Under the pieces are notes generated by a model. That model ran no database searches. It was not told where the DNA came from and saw only the letters and a program-made list of their open reading frames with translations. Positions 1 to 5,169 of a DNA stretch of 5,169 nucleotides are shown piece by piece. A program made the position numbers and the translations under genes. The DNA is from an uncultured Collinsella sp. (GTDB lineage Bacteria; Actinomycetota; Coriobacteriia; Coriobacteriales; Coriobacteriaceae), in the NCBI GenBank assembly GCA_900752275.1, contig CAADUS010000212.1:1-5169 (forward strand). Direction: 5' to 3'. Within the stretch, counting starts at the first letter, position 1. Every line of letters starts with the position of its first letter.

Positions 1-83
1 GAAGTTCATCGCGAGTTCCGCACGCAAAGAAGGCCACTTAATGTGACCTTCGTCTTGCGCAGGACTGTAGAGCAGGGAACTTC
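1..83. repeat. Imperfect long palindrome downstream of the flavodoxin gene
   Basis: Nested inverted arms run through the whole stretch: GAAGTTC (1-7) with GAACTTC (77-83), AGTTCC (14-19) with GGACT (62-66), CGCAA (23-27) with TTGCG (55-59), and an inner stem of nine pairs, 29-37 with 43-51, around a TTAAT loop. The inner stem has one A/C mismatch as + strand RNA. As minus-strand RNA that position becomes a U-G pair, so the fold is better in the direction of the neighbouring gene. On that strand the stem is followed only by UUU, so it is a poor intrinsic terminator. It may be a terminator without a U-tract, a dispersed intergenic repeat, or the edge of a larger element cut by the window. A weaker hairpin follows at 92-107. 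No coding sequence is supported in 1-148. Confidence 0.45.
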
Positions 84-148
84 GTGCCCCGACGCCCGGG
101 AGGACGTTTCATTTAGAAAGATGGACCGACCGCCGTCAGCGATGGGAG

Positions 149-700
149 CTACTCGCCCAGCACGGCCTTCTTGGCCGCCGCCGCCATGTTGTCCAGATCA
201 TCCTTGGTGGGGTGATCCTTTGCGGCAACCCAGTTGTCGAGCAGCATCTTAAATCGGGCGTTGTCGGGATCTTGCTCGAGCATGGCCTCGTAGCGCTGCT
301 TGACCGCGGGACCCATCTTGCCCTGGCACATCGCCCAGCCTACAAGCTCGGCATCATTGGCCAAATTGGAGGTCACGCGATCGATAATCTGCCTAAAGTA
401 CTCCTCGCTGGCCCCAAAGCCGCAGGTGCCAAACAGGAAGACGCGCTTGCCGTGCAAGGCTGAGAGCAACGTCGCGACCGAAGGTGTGCTCGCGCCCTTG
501 TCGCACCAAAAACCGACAAGCACCGTGTCGGCCGCGCAGGCGCCCTGCGCCTCGAGCGCAACCTGATCTGCATCCGCATCGTCGCTCAACGCCGCGGCAT
601 GGACAAACTCAACACCCGCAGCCTGCAGCGTGCGCTTGATCGCGCCCGAAACCATCCTGGTATTACCGCTCTTGCTGTTAACCACCAAAGAGCACGTCAT
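149..700 (-). CDS. Flavodoxin-family protein, BilS-like
   Basis: This is a predicted cytoplasmic FMN-binding protein of about 183 residues with a flavodoxin-like fold, probably an electron carrier or small flavin reductase. Numbering from the upstream GTG, a beta strand (CSLVVN) leads into the phosphate-binding loop SKSGNT at 11-16. A second strand ends in VGFWCDKGAST (63-73), a third in FLFGTCGFGAS (90-100), and CQGKMG lies at 127-132. The C-terminal part is helical and charged. The pattern resembles the flavodoxin subfamily that includes BilS, the accessory flavodoxin of the gut bilirubin reductase BilR. No bilR-like gene is in the window, so the partner and substrate are unknown. Two starts are possible: GTG at 706 lies only 4 nt from the GAGG (711-714), while ATG at 700 lies 10 nt from it. 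I prefer ATG because the GTG spacing is short. The gene has its own promoter candidate upstream and is probably monocistronic. The fold is confident; the BilS assignment is tentative. Confidence 0.85.
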   Translation of the reverse strand: MTCSLVVNSKSGNTRMVSGAIKRTLQAAGVEFVHAAALSDDADADQVALEAQGACAADTVLVGFWCDKGASTPSVATLLSALHGKRVFLFGTCGFGASEEYFRQIIDRVTSNLANDAELVGWAMCQGKMGPAVKQRYEAMLEQDPDNARFKMLLDNWVAAKDHPTKDDLDNMAAAAKKAVLGE

Positions 701-749
701 AGTCACGTTGCCTCGTATCCCCCAAAACTAAAGCCACTAATGCAATTTA

Positions 750-772
750 TTAGATGAATATCTTAGTACTAA
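750..772. promoter_or_regulatory. Possible operator palindromes over the flavodoxin -10 region
   Basis: TTAGTACTAA (763-772) is a perfect 10-bp palindrome. It overlaps a 16-bp near-palindrome, TTAGAT-GAAT-ATCTTA (750-765), that has one mismatch. Both cover the -10 hexamer and the predicted start, where a dimeric repressor would block transcription. No regulator gene is adjacent, and AT-rich promoter DNA gives such matches by chance, so this is only a suggestion. Confidence 0.25.
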
Positions 773-787
773 CGTGACAGATGTAAA
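752..787 (-). promoter_or_regulatory. Candidate sigma-70-type promoter of the flavodoxin gene
   Basis: On the minus strand TTTACA (782-787, five of six consensus bases) is followed after 16 bp by TAAGAT (760-765, four of six). The predicted start is near 752-753, giving a leader of about 50 nt. The same TAAGAT hexamer serves as the -10 of the ffs promoter in this window, which adds some support. The -35 lies inside a GACAGA/TCTGTC inverted repeat (776-781 with 794-799). Confidence 0.5.
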
Positions 788-827
788 CCACCGTCTGTCG
801 ATTGATTAATTTGCCCCGCGGGCTTGC

Positions 828-2687
828 TCACTGGGCGAATTGGCTGCGGTAGAGTTCGGCGTAGAAGCCGCCTGCCGCTAACAGCTCGTCGTGCGTGCCG
901 CGCTCGATAATCTCGCCATCGCGCATTACCAGGATGCAATCGGCGTTGCGAATCGTCGACAGGCGGTGTGCCACGACAAAGCTTGTGCGGCCAGCCATGA
1001 GCTCGTCGAATGCCGCCTGCACCTGCAGCTCGGTACGCGTATCGATGCTCGACGTTGCCTCGTCCAGCAGCAGAATCGCCGGATCGGTGAGCATGACGCG
1101 CGCGATGCACAGCAGCTGTTTTTGACCCTGGCTAAACGTGCCGCCGTCCTCGCCGATCACCGTATCGTAGCCGCCTGGCAGCTGCACGATAAACTTGTGC
1201 GCATGAGCGCGCTTGGCGGCTTCGATAACCTGCTCGCGCGTGGCTCCCGGGCAACCGTAAGCGATGTTGTCCGCCACCGTGCCCTCGAACAGCCAGGTGT
1301 CCTGCAGCACCATGCCAAAGGCACGACGCAGGCTCGAGCGCGTGTAGTCACGCGAAGCCTTGCCATCGACCGCGATGCGCCCAGCATCGATATCGTAAAA
1401 GCGCAGCAGCAGGTTGATGAGCGTTGTCTTTCCGCAGCCCGTGGGGCCGACGAGGGCTAAGCGCATACCGGGCTTGGCATCGATGCAAATATCCTGCAGC
1501 AGTTTGCGGTCGGGCACATAGCTAAAGTCCACGTGTTCAAAGGTCACCTCGCCCTGCGGGGCGGCAAGCTCCACGGCATCTGGCGCATCGGGCTCCTGCT
1601 CGCGCGCATCGAGCAGCGCAAACATGCGGCGCGCCGAGGCGTACGCGGTCTGGATCTGCGTGATGACGTTGGTGACCTCGTTGAACGGCTTGGTGTACTG
1701 GTTGGCATAGGACAGGAAAATCTGCACGCCGCCCACCGTAAGCGCCGCGGGCACGCCCGTGATCACGCCCGCGCAGCCGATCACGGCAACCACGGCGTAG
1801 ATGATGTTGTTGATAAAACGTGTACCGGGGTTGGAAAGCGAACCCATAAACTGCGCGCGCTCACCTACCGTATAGAGCTCGGCGTTGAGCGCGTCGAAGC
1901 GCGCTTGGGCGTTCGGGCCGTAGGCAAACGCATCCACCAGCTTTTGCTCGCCTACGTACTCCTCGATATGACCACCGAGCTGCCCTTGAATACGCTGCTG
2001 TGCCGTAAAGCTTTTGTTGGAAAGCTTGGCAATAGCACCGGCTGCAAAAATGGAAAGCGGCGTGACGAGTACCACCACGAGCGTCATGGTCAGGTTAATG
2101 GAGAGCATAAACGCGAGCGTGCCCACGATGGTGATAACACCGGTGAAGAGCTGCGTGAAGCCCTGCAGCAGACCGTCGCCCACCTGGTCGACGTCGTTGA
2201 CCACACGGCTCATGAGGTCGCCGTGAGCATGGCTGTCGATAAAGCCGAGCGGCATGCGGCTGAGCTTGTCGCTCGCCTCCACGCGCATGTCGCGCACCGT
2301 TTCGTAGGACAGGCGGTTGACGCAATAGCCCTGCAGCCACTGGAAGGCCGCAGCCCCTACGACGACAATCGCGAGCTTGGTAACGAGCGGCAGCAGTGCG
2401 TCAAAGTCCACCTGCCCGGCGGCAACGATCAGGTCGATGCCCTCGCCAATGAGGATGGGCGTGTAGAGCTGCAGGATCACCGAGACGGCGGCACTCACAA
2501 ACGACGCCGCAAACGAGGCGCGGTGCGGGCGAACATAGCCCAGCAGGCGGCGAGTCACCGCACCGGCGGGATAGCGCTCGGGGTCGCCGGGCTGACGCGG
2601 ACCGTCACCCAGGTCGTTGAGACTATCGTTGCCGGACACGTTGGCCGTCATCGTGGCGACCGAACCGGAAGAAGTGTACGGATTCAT
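828..2687 (-). CDS. ABC exporter half-transporter, catalytic subunit (TM288/LmrD/YheH-like)
   Basis: This 619-residue inner-membrane protein has a type IV (exporter) membrane domain fused to an ATPase domain. Hydrophobic segments lie roughly at 60-82, 100-120, 177-197, 199-219, 292-313 and 315-330. The ATPase domain starts near 380 and has A-loop Tyr390, Walker A GPTGCGKT (414-421), Q-loop Gln462, signature FSQGQ (518-522), Walker B ILLLDE with Asp542 and catalytic Glu543, and switch His574. The nucleotide site is therefore complete, while the signature departs from LSGGQ, as in TM288-type partners of heterodimeric exporters. The start is fixed by AAGGAGG eight bases upstream. It lies 69 bp after the stop of the other half-transporter, so the two are surely co-transcribed. 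About 40 polar residues precede the membrane domain. Likely role: outward transport of a drug, lipid or peptide; the substrate cannot be read from sequence. Downstream, a 4-bp GC hairpin (813-823) lacks a U-tract, so no clear terminator is seen. Confidence 0.95.
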   Translation of the reverse strand: MNPYTSSGSVATMTANVSGNDSLNDLGDGPRQPGDPERYPAGAVTRRLLGYVRPHRASFAASFVSAAVSVILQLYTPILIGEGIDLIVAAGQVDFDALLPLVTKLAIVVVGAAAFQWLQGYCVNRLSYETVRDMRVEASDKLSRMPLGFIDSHAHGDLMSRVVNDVDQVGDGLLQGFTQLFTGVITIVGTLAFMLSINLTMTLVVVLVTPLSIFAAGAIAKLSNKSFTAQQRIQGQLGGHIEEYVGEQKLVDAFAYGPNAQARFDALNAELYTVGERAQFMGSLSNPGTRFINNIIYAVVAVIGCAGVITGVPAALTVGGVQIFLSYANQYTKPFNEVTNVITQIQTAYASARRMFALLDAREQEPDAPDAVELAAPQGEVTFEHVDFSYVPDRKLLQDICIDAKPGMRLALVGPTGCGKTTLINLLLRFYDIDAGRIAVDGKASRDYTRSSLRRAFGMVLQDTWLFEGTVADNIAYGCPGATREQVIEAAKRAHAHKFIVQLPGGYDTVIGEDGGTFSQGQKQLLCIARVMLTDPAILLLDEATSSIDTRTELQVQAAFDELMAGRTSFVVAHRLSTIRNADCILVMRDGEIIERGTHDELLAAGGFYAELYRSQFAQ

Positions 2688-2695
2688 TTAGCAGC

Positions 2696-2702
2696 CCTCC
2701 TT
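2696..2702 (-). promoter_or_regulatory. Strong ribosome binding site that fixes the start of the 619-residue ABC gene
   Basis: AAGGAGG on the minus strand lies 8 nt before the ATG at 2687. This favours the long form with the polar N-terminal extension over the internal Met13, which has no comparable site. Confidence 0.8.
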
Positions 2703-2728
2703 TGCGCAGACGGATGCGGGGGCGATCG

Positions 2729-2749
2729 GTGCGGGCGTGGGCGCCGCAC
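2729..2749 (-). other. Intercistronic hairpin between the two ABC genes
   Basis: GTGCGG (2729-2734) and CCGCAC (2744-2749) form a six-pair GC stem with a 9-nt loop in the 69-bp gap between the two half-transporter genes. There is no U-tract, so it is unlikely to stop transcription fully. It could protect the upstream message from 3' decay or slow the polymerase. In DNA of this GC content a 6-bp stem may also be chance. Confidence 0.35.
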
Positions 2750-2756
2750 TCCCCTG

Positions 2757-4544
2757 CTAACCCTCGAGTTCCTCGCGGCGAAGCTGCGACTGGCAAATCT
2801 CGCGGTAGAGCTGGCAGGTCGCGTACAGCTCATCGTGCGCGCCCAAGCCCGCGACCGATCCGTGGTCGAGTACGCAGATCACGTCGGCGTCGCGCACGGT
2901 CGAGACGCGCTGGCTCACAATCACCGTAGTCAGCGGCAGCCCACCCTCGTCGGCACCGCGCATGCTTCGTTCGCGAATGGCATGGCGAAGCGCCGCGTCG
3001 GTCTTAAAGTCGAGCGCCGAGGCGGAGTCATCCATGATCAGAACCTGCGGCGAGCCCACCAGAGCGCGCGCGATGGTCAGGCGCTGGCGCTGACCGCCGC
3101 TGAAGTTCTTGCCGCCCGCCTCGACCGGGGCGTCGAGCCCCTGCGGCTTGTTGCGCACGAACTCGCTCGCCTGCGCCATGTCGAGTGCCGCCCAGAGTTC
3201 CTCGTCGGTTGCCGCCTCATCGCGCCAGGTCAAGTTGCTGCGGATGGTGCCGCTCACCAGCGACGCGCGCTGCGGGACGGTCGCGACCACGTGGCGCAGC
3301 TGGTCGAGCGGCCAGGTGCGCACGTCGGCGCCCATCACGCTCACGCTGCCGGTGCTCGCATCGTACAGGCGCGGAATAAGCGAGACGAGTGTGGACTTGC
3401 CGCTACCCGTGCCGCCGATAATGCCGAGCGTTTTGCCCAGCGGGAGTTCCAGCGTCACATCGTTGACAGCATTGGCCGCGCCGGCGCCAAACGAAAAGCT
3501 CGCATGGTCAAAGCTCAGCGCGGGGACTGGAGCCGAGCCGCCCGCCAGGTCGCTCGGCTCAGGCAGCGCGACCGGCTGGTTGCCCTCGTCGGTGATGCTC
3601 GGCTCGCAATTGAGCACCTCATTGATGCGCGACGCGCTGGCGCTCGCCTTGGTAAAGACAACGACCAGGTTAGCGACGTACACGATGGAGGTCAGGGTCT
3701 GCGTCATGTAGTTCACAAACGCCATGACCTGGCCCTGCGTAAGCTCACCCACATTGACCTGGATGCCGCCAACCCACAGGATGGCGCACACGCCCAGGTT
3801 CATCATCAAAAACGTTACGGGGTTAAGGATCGACGAGAGCTTGCCCACCGCAATAGCGGTATGAGCCTGGTCGTCGGCGGCTTGGGCAAAGCGCTCGCGC
3901 TCGTGGTCTTCGCGCACAAACGCACGGACCACGCGGGCGCCCGAAAGACCCTCACGGCAAATGAGCGCGATGCGGTCGAGCTTTGCCTGCAACTGCTTGT
4001 AATACGGAATGCAGCGCGCCATGACAAACCAAAACACCAGGCCAATGGCGGGCGTGCAGATCAAGAAGATCACGCCGAGCTTAAGGTCGATGGCAAGGGC
4101 CGCGCACATGGAGCCCACCGCCAAGAAGGGCCAGCGGATGAGCATGCGTACACCCAGCGCCACGGCAAGCTGCACCTGGTTGACATCGTTGGTGATGCGC
4201 GTGATGAGCGACGGCGTGCCAAAGCGGTCGAGTTCGGCATAGCTCAGCTTATTGATGTGCTCGTAGAGCGCACCACGGATATCGGTGCCCATGCCCTGCG
4301 AGGTCAGCGCCGCCATCTTTTGGCAGACAAGCGTAAACGAGATGCCGATCACAGCCATGGCGCCAAGTACCATGCCGTAGTGGATAACGGCGCTCACGTC
4401 GTGCGAGCCAATGCCCTTATCGATCATCTGGGCAATCACCAGCGGCGTCAGCAGGTCAAAAATCACTTCGATCAGCTTGCACGCAGGACCAATCACCATA
4501 TACCGGCGGAACTTACCACCAAAACGCCTGAGCAGCTCAATCAT
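2757..4544 (-). CDS. ABC exporter half-transporter, degenerate-site subunit (TM287/LmrC/YheI-like)
   Basis: This 595-residue inner-membrane protein has six predicted helices (about 14-40, 55-78, 130-152, 155-178, 240-262 and 272-297), then an ATPase domain from about 341. Visible motifs are Phe352 at the A-loop, Walker A GGTGSGKS (377-384), Q-loop Gln425, canonical signature FSGGQ (481-485), and Walker B VLIMDD, with Asp506 where catalytic Glu is expected. The switch region is SQR with Gln545 in place of His. Two catalytic residues are thus replaced while the signature is intact, the reverse of its neighbour. In known heterodimeric exporters the good signature of this subunit completes the active site of the partner. 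A linker of about 30 residues rich in Pro, Gly and Ala (319-342) joins the domains. AGGGAG (4553-4558) lies 8 nt before the ATG and supports the start. It is the first gene of a two-gene operon. The substrate is unknown. Confidence 0.95.
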   Translation of the reverse strand: MIELLRRFGGKFRRYMVIGPACKLIEVIFDLLTPLVIAQMIDKGIGSHDVSAVIHYGMVLGAMAVIGISFTLVCQKMAALTSQGMGTDIRGALYEHINKLSYAELDRFGTPSLITRITNDVNQVQLAVALGVRMLIRWPFLAVGSMCAALAIDLKLGVIFLICTPAIGLVFWFVMARCIPYYKQLQAKLDRIALICREGLSGARVVRAFVREDHERERFAQAADDQAHTAIAVGKLSSILNPVTFLMMNLGVCAILWVGGIQVNVGELTQGQVMAFVNYMTQTLTSIVYVANLVVVFTKASASASRINEVLNCEPSITDEGNQPVALPEPSDLAGGSAPVPALSFDHASFSFGAGAANAVNDVTLELPLGKTLGIIGGTGSGKSTLVSLIPRLYDASTGSVSVMGADVRTWPLDQLRHVVATVPQRASLVSGTIRSNLTWRDEAATDEELWAALDMAQASEFVRNKPQGLDAPVEAGGKNFSGGQRQRLTIARALVGSPQVLIMDDSASALDFKTDAALRHAIRERSMRGADEGGLPLTTVIVSQRVSTVRDADVICVLDHGSVAGLGAHDELYATCQLYREICQSQLRREELEG

Positions 4545-4740
4545 AGAAGGCGCTCCCTATCATCATCTCTCTTCAATCTGATTCATGATAGTACGGAGAG
4601 CCCTGGAGATATGAAATCAACTCGTCACAGAACAAGCCCCCGAAACAATCAGGAAACTAGGCACAGAGACAAAGCACCCGAACATGTTTTGGCAAAGCCA
4701 ACGAGCAGCACTAGACAAGGGATTAATTGTTCAGATTAAC

Positions 4741-4763
4741 GCGCCTCTACGGGCGCATTTTGG
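4741..4763 (+). terminator. Terminator-like hairpin, inverted near-copy of the ffs terminator
   Basis: GCGCCT (4741-4746) and GGGCGC (4751-4756) can pair, with one G-U, around a CTAC loop, and ATTTTGG follows. The stretch from 4749 to 4763 matches the 3' end of ffs read on the other strand at all but one position. No + strand gene precedes it, so if active it would stop only antisense transcription. Confidence 0.35.
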
Positions 4764-4764
4764 A

Positions 4765-4871
4765 CGATGTGGTCCCGGTGCCGGCGGGCTGTTTGGTAGT
4801 CGAGCGATTCCGCAGGCAAAGCCGAGGACCAGCGAGACACCAAACAGCCCGCCGGCACCGGGACCACATCG
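4765..4871. repeat. Perfect 33-bp inverted repeat with 41-nt loop
   Basis: The left arm 4765-4797 is the exact reverse complement of the right arm 4839-4871; the loop is 4798-4838. The arms are very GC-rich, so single-stranded DNA or RNA from either strand would fold into a very stable hairpin. Outside the arms the symmetry resumes after a 4-base length difference: 4749-4763 mirrors 4877-4891 with one mismatch. No U-tract follows the stem on either strand. It sits directly behind the ffs terminator and upstream of the ABC operon, so a role as a second stop or insulator is plausible. It could also be a small mobile or dispersed palindromic element. Confidence 0.9.
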
Positions 4872-4876
4872 CGGCA

Positions 4877-4897
4877 CCAAAAAGCGCCCGTGCGCTC
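4877..4897 (-). terminator. Intrinsic terminator of ffs
   Basis: On the minus strand AGCGC (4896-4892), loop ACGG, and GCGCU (4887-4883) form a 5-bp stem, and the RNA then runs through five U residues (4883-4879). The upstream half of this stem also belongs to the closing helix of the SRP RNA, so the terminator fold and the mature fold exclude each other. This fits a terminator that acts during synthesis and is then resolved by refolding or trimming. Confidence 0.65.
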
Positions 4898-4992
4898 GAT
4901 GGATTCGGATGCCCGACAGAGGCTCCTTATGGCTGCTTCCTTCCGGACCTGACCAGATTCGGAACATGTCGTCATCCGAACCCATCGAACGC
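4892..4992 (-). ncRNA. ffs: Small bacterial SRP RNA (4.5S)
   Basis: This is the RNA core of the signal recognition particle, which binds Ffh and directs ribosomes making membrane and secreted proteins to FtsY. The minus strand carries the hallmark helix 8 (4954-4931): GGUCAGGUCC, a GGAA tetraloop at 4944-4941, then GGAAGCAGCC, including the asymmetric loop that Ffh contacts. The ends 4992-4973 and 4911-4892 pair over 20 consecutive base pairs with only two G-U pairs, giving the rod shape of the short type. There is no Alu domain. Outside this helix, AGCGCC (5002-4997) can also pair with GGCGCU (4888-4883), so the primary transcript is probably about 120 nt and is trimmed. Promoter and terminator are both visible, so it is a single-gene unit. 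The exact mature ends are estimated from pairing. Confidence 0.95.
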
Positions 4993-5002
4993 GCTAGGCG
5001 CT

Positions 5003-5037
5003 CGGTATATCTTACCCGCTCCCGCCCGATGGGGCAA
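5003..5037 (-). promoter_or_regulatory. Promoter of ffs
   Basis: On the minus strand TTGCCC (5037-5032, four of six consensus bases) is followed after exactly 17 bp by TAAGAT (5014-5009, four of six). The predicted start near 5002 coincides with the first base of the outer pairing segment of the RNA, which independently supports the placement. Confidence 0.65.
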
Positions 5038-5075
5038 GGTAGCTAATTTGGGACAGGGCCAAAAGACCACTTTTG

Positions 5076-5141
5076 AGTTGCGGTGGAATAGTTCCTGTTT
5101 TACGACCCAAGGCAAAAAACAGGAACTATTCCACCGCAACT
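5076..5141. repeat. Perfect 26-bp inverted repeat with 14-nt loop and nested palindromes
   Basis: The arm 5076-5101 is the exact reverse complement of 5116-5141; the loop is 5102-5115. Each arm also contains its own small palindrome, GGAA-TAG-TTCC (5085-5095) and GGAA-CTA-TTCC (5122-5132), with centres 37 bp apart. It lies 38 bp upstream of the ffs -35. A U-tract does not follow on either strand. It may be the terminator-like end of a gene beyond the window, a dispersed palindromic element, or a paired protein-binding site. The remaining 28 bases to the window end hold nothing I can recognise. Confidence 0.9.
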
Positions 5142-5169
5142 TATTGAGACTTGCCCGGAAAGACTTAGA

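Larger units (their letters stand above)
4545..4882. other. Gene-free region between ffs and the ABC operon
   Basis: I see no convincing gene here; the short open frames are products of the inverted repeat and overlap ffs. Contents from the ABC side: the AGGGAG ribosome binding site (4553-4558); TATCAT/ATGATA arms (4558-4563 and 4585-4590) that could form a leader hairpin or operator; a weak -10-like TACTAT next to them with no good -35, so the operon promoter is unresolved; a small perfect hairpin TTGGC-AAA-GCCAA (4689-4701); a + strand stem at 4741-4756; then the large inverted repeat. The part from about 4600 to 4740 is clearly less GC-rich than the genes, as expected for promoter-bearing spacer. 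Confidence 0.6.

Noticed and set aside
891..1460. + strand frame of 189 codons opposite the ATPase domain
   Set aside because: It lies wholly antisense to Walker A through Walker B of a complete gene and has no recognisable domain.
1533..4739. Very long + strand open frame (1068 codons) antisense to both ABC genes
   Set aside because: Its product is rich in His, Arg and Ala with no domain. It mirrors the codon bias of two clear transporter genes and crosses their intergenic gap. It is a stop-free shadow in GC-rich DNA.
4560..4740. T-box, riboswitch or tRNA in the leader of the ABC operon
   Set aside because: No T-box core, no tRNA T-arm pattern and no leader terminator before the start codon. 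Only small hairpins are present.
4731..4985. Minus-strand open frame of 84 codons with a hydrophobic GLFGVSLVLGFACG stretch
   Set aside because: Most of it is ffs plus the inverted repeat arms. The hydrophobic part comes from one arm and the loop, so a small membrane peptide is not supported.
4684..5046. + strand open frame of 120 codons through the inverted repeat and ffs
   Set aside because: It overlaps the SRP RNA on the opposite strand, and its GPGAGGLFG and PNSPPAPGPH segments are just the two arms of the repeat. There is no convincing ribosome binding site.
4765..5141. The two palindromes as terminal inverted repeats of one mobile element carrying ffs
   Set aside because: Their arms do not resemble each other, each repeat is closed on itself, no transposase is present, and no flanking target duplication was seen.

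Overview
The window looks like a chromosomal stretch from a high-GC, human-gut-type actinobacterium. Collinsella or another member of the Coriobacteriia is my best guess. The basis is GC-rich coding sequence, a small (Alu-less) bacterial SRP RNA, a half-size ABC exporter pair, and a BilS-like flavodoxin of the kind seen in gut anaerobes. This placement is inference from style, not from a marker gene.

All recognised genes lie on the minus strand, so biological order runs from high to low coordinates. First comes the SRP RNA gene ffs (about 4892-4992), with a legible promoter (TTGCCC, 17 bp, TAAGAT) and a short stem plus five U residues as terminator. A 338-bp gene-free stretch follows, dominated by a perfect 33-bp inverted repeat with a 41-nt loop. 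Next are two tandem half-transporter genes, 4544-2757 and 2687-828, each encoding a six-helix membrane domain fused to an ATPase domain. Their motifs show a division of labour. The first has a non-catalytic Walker B (Asp for Glu) and Gln in place of the switch His. The second keeps the Glu and His but has a variant FSQGQ signature. They therefore very probably form one heterodimeric exporter of the TM287/TM288, LmrCD or YheI/YheH kind. Last is a flavodoxin-fold protein (700-149) with its own promoter candidate (TTTACA, 16 bp, TAAGAT) and small palindromes over the -10 region.

The least explained part is the non-coding DNA. A 26-bp perfect inverted repeat with a 14-nt loop (5076-5141) lies upstream of the ffs promoter. 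The 33-bp repeat (4765-4871) lies just downstream of the ffs terminator, so the RNA gene is bracketed by two near-perfect fold-back structures. The 33-bp repeat also continues imperfectly into an inverted copy of the ffs terminator sequence. A third, imperfect palindrome fills positions 1-83, downstream of the flavodoxin gene.

No mobile-element gene, CRISPR array, tRNA or rRNA was seen. I did not find a clearly new multi-gene system. The best leads are the fold-back elements around ffs.
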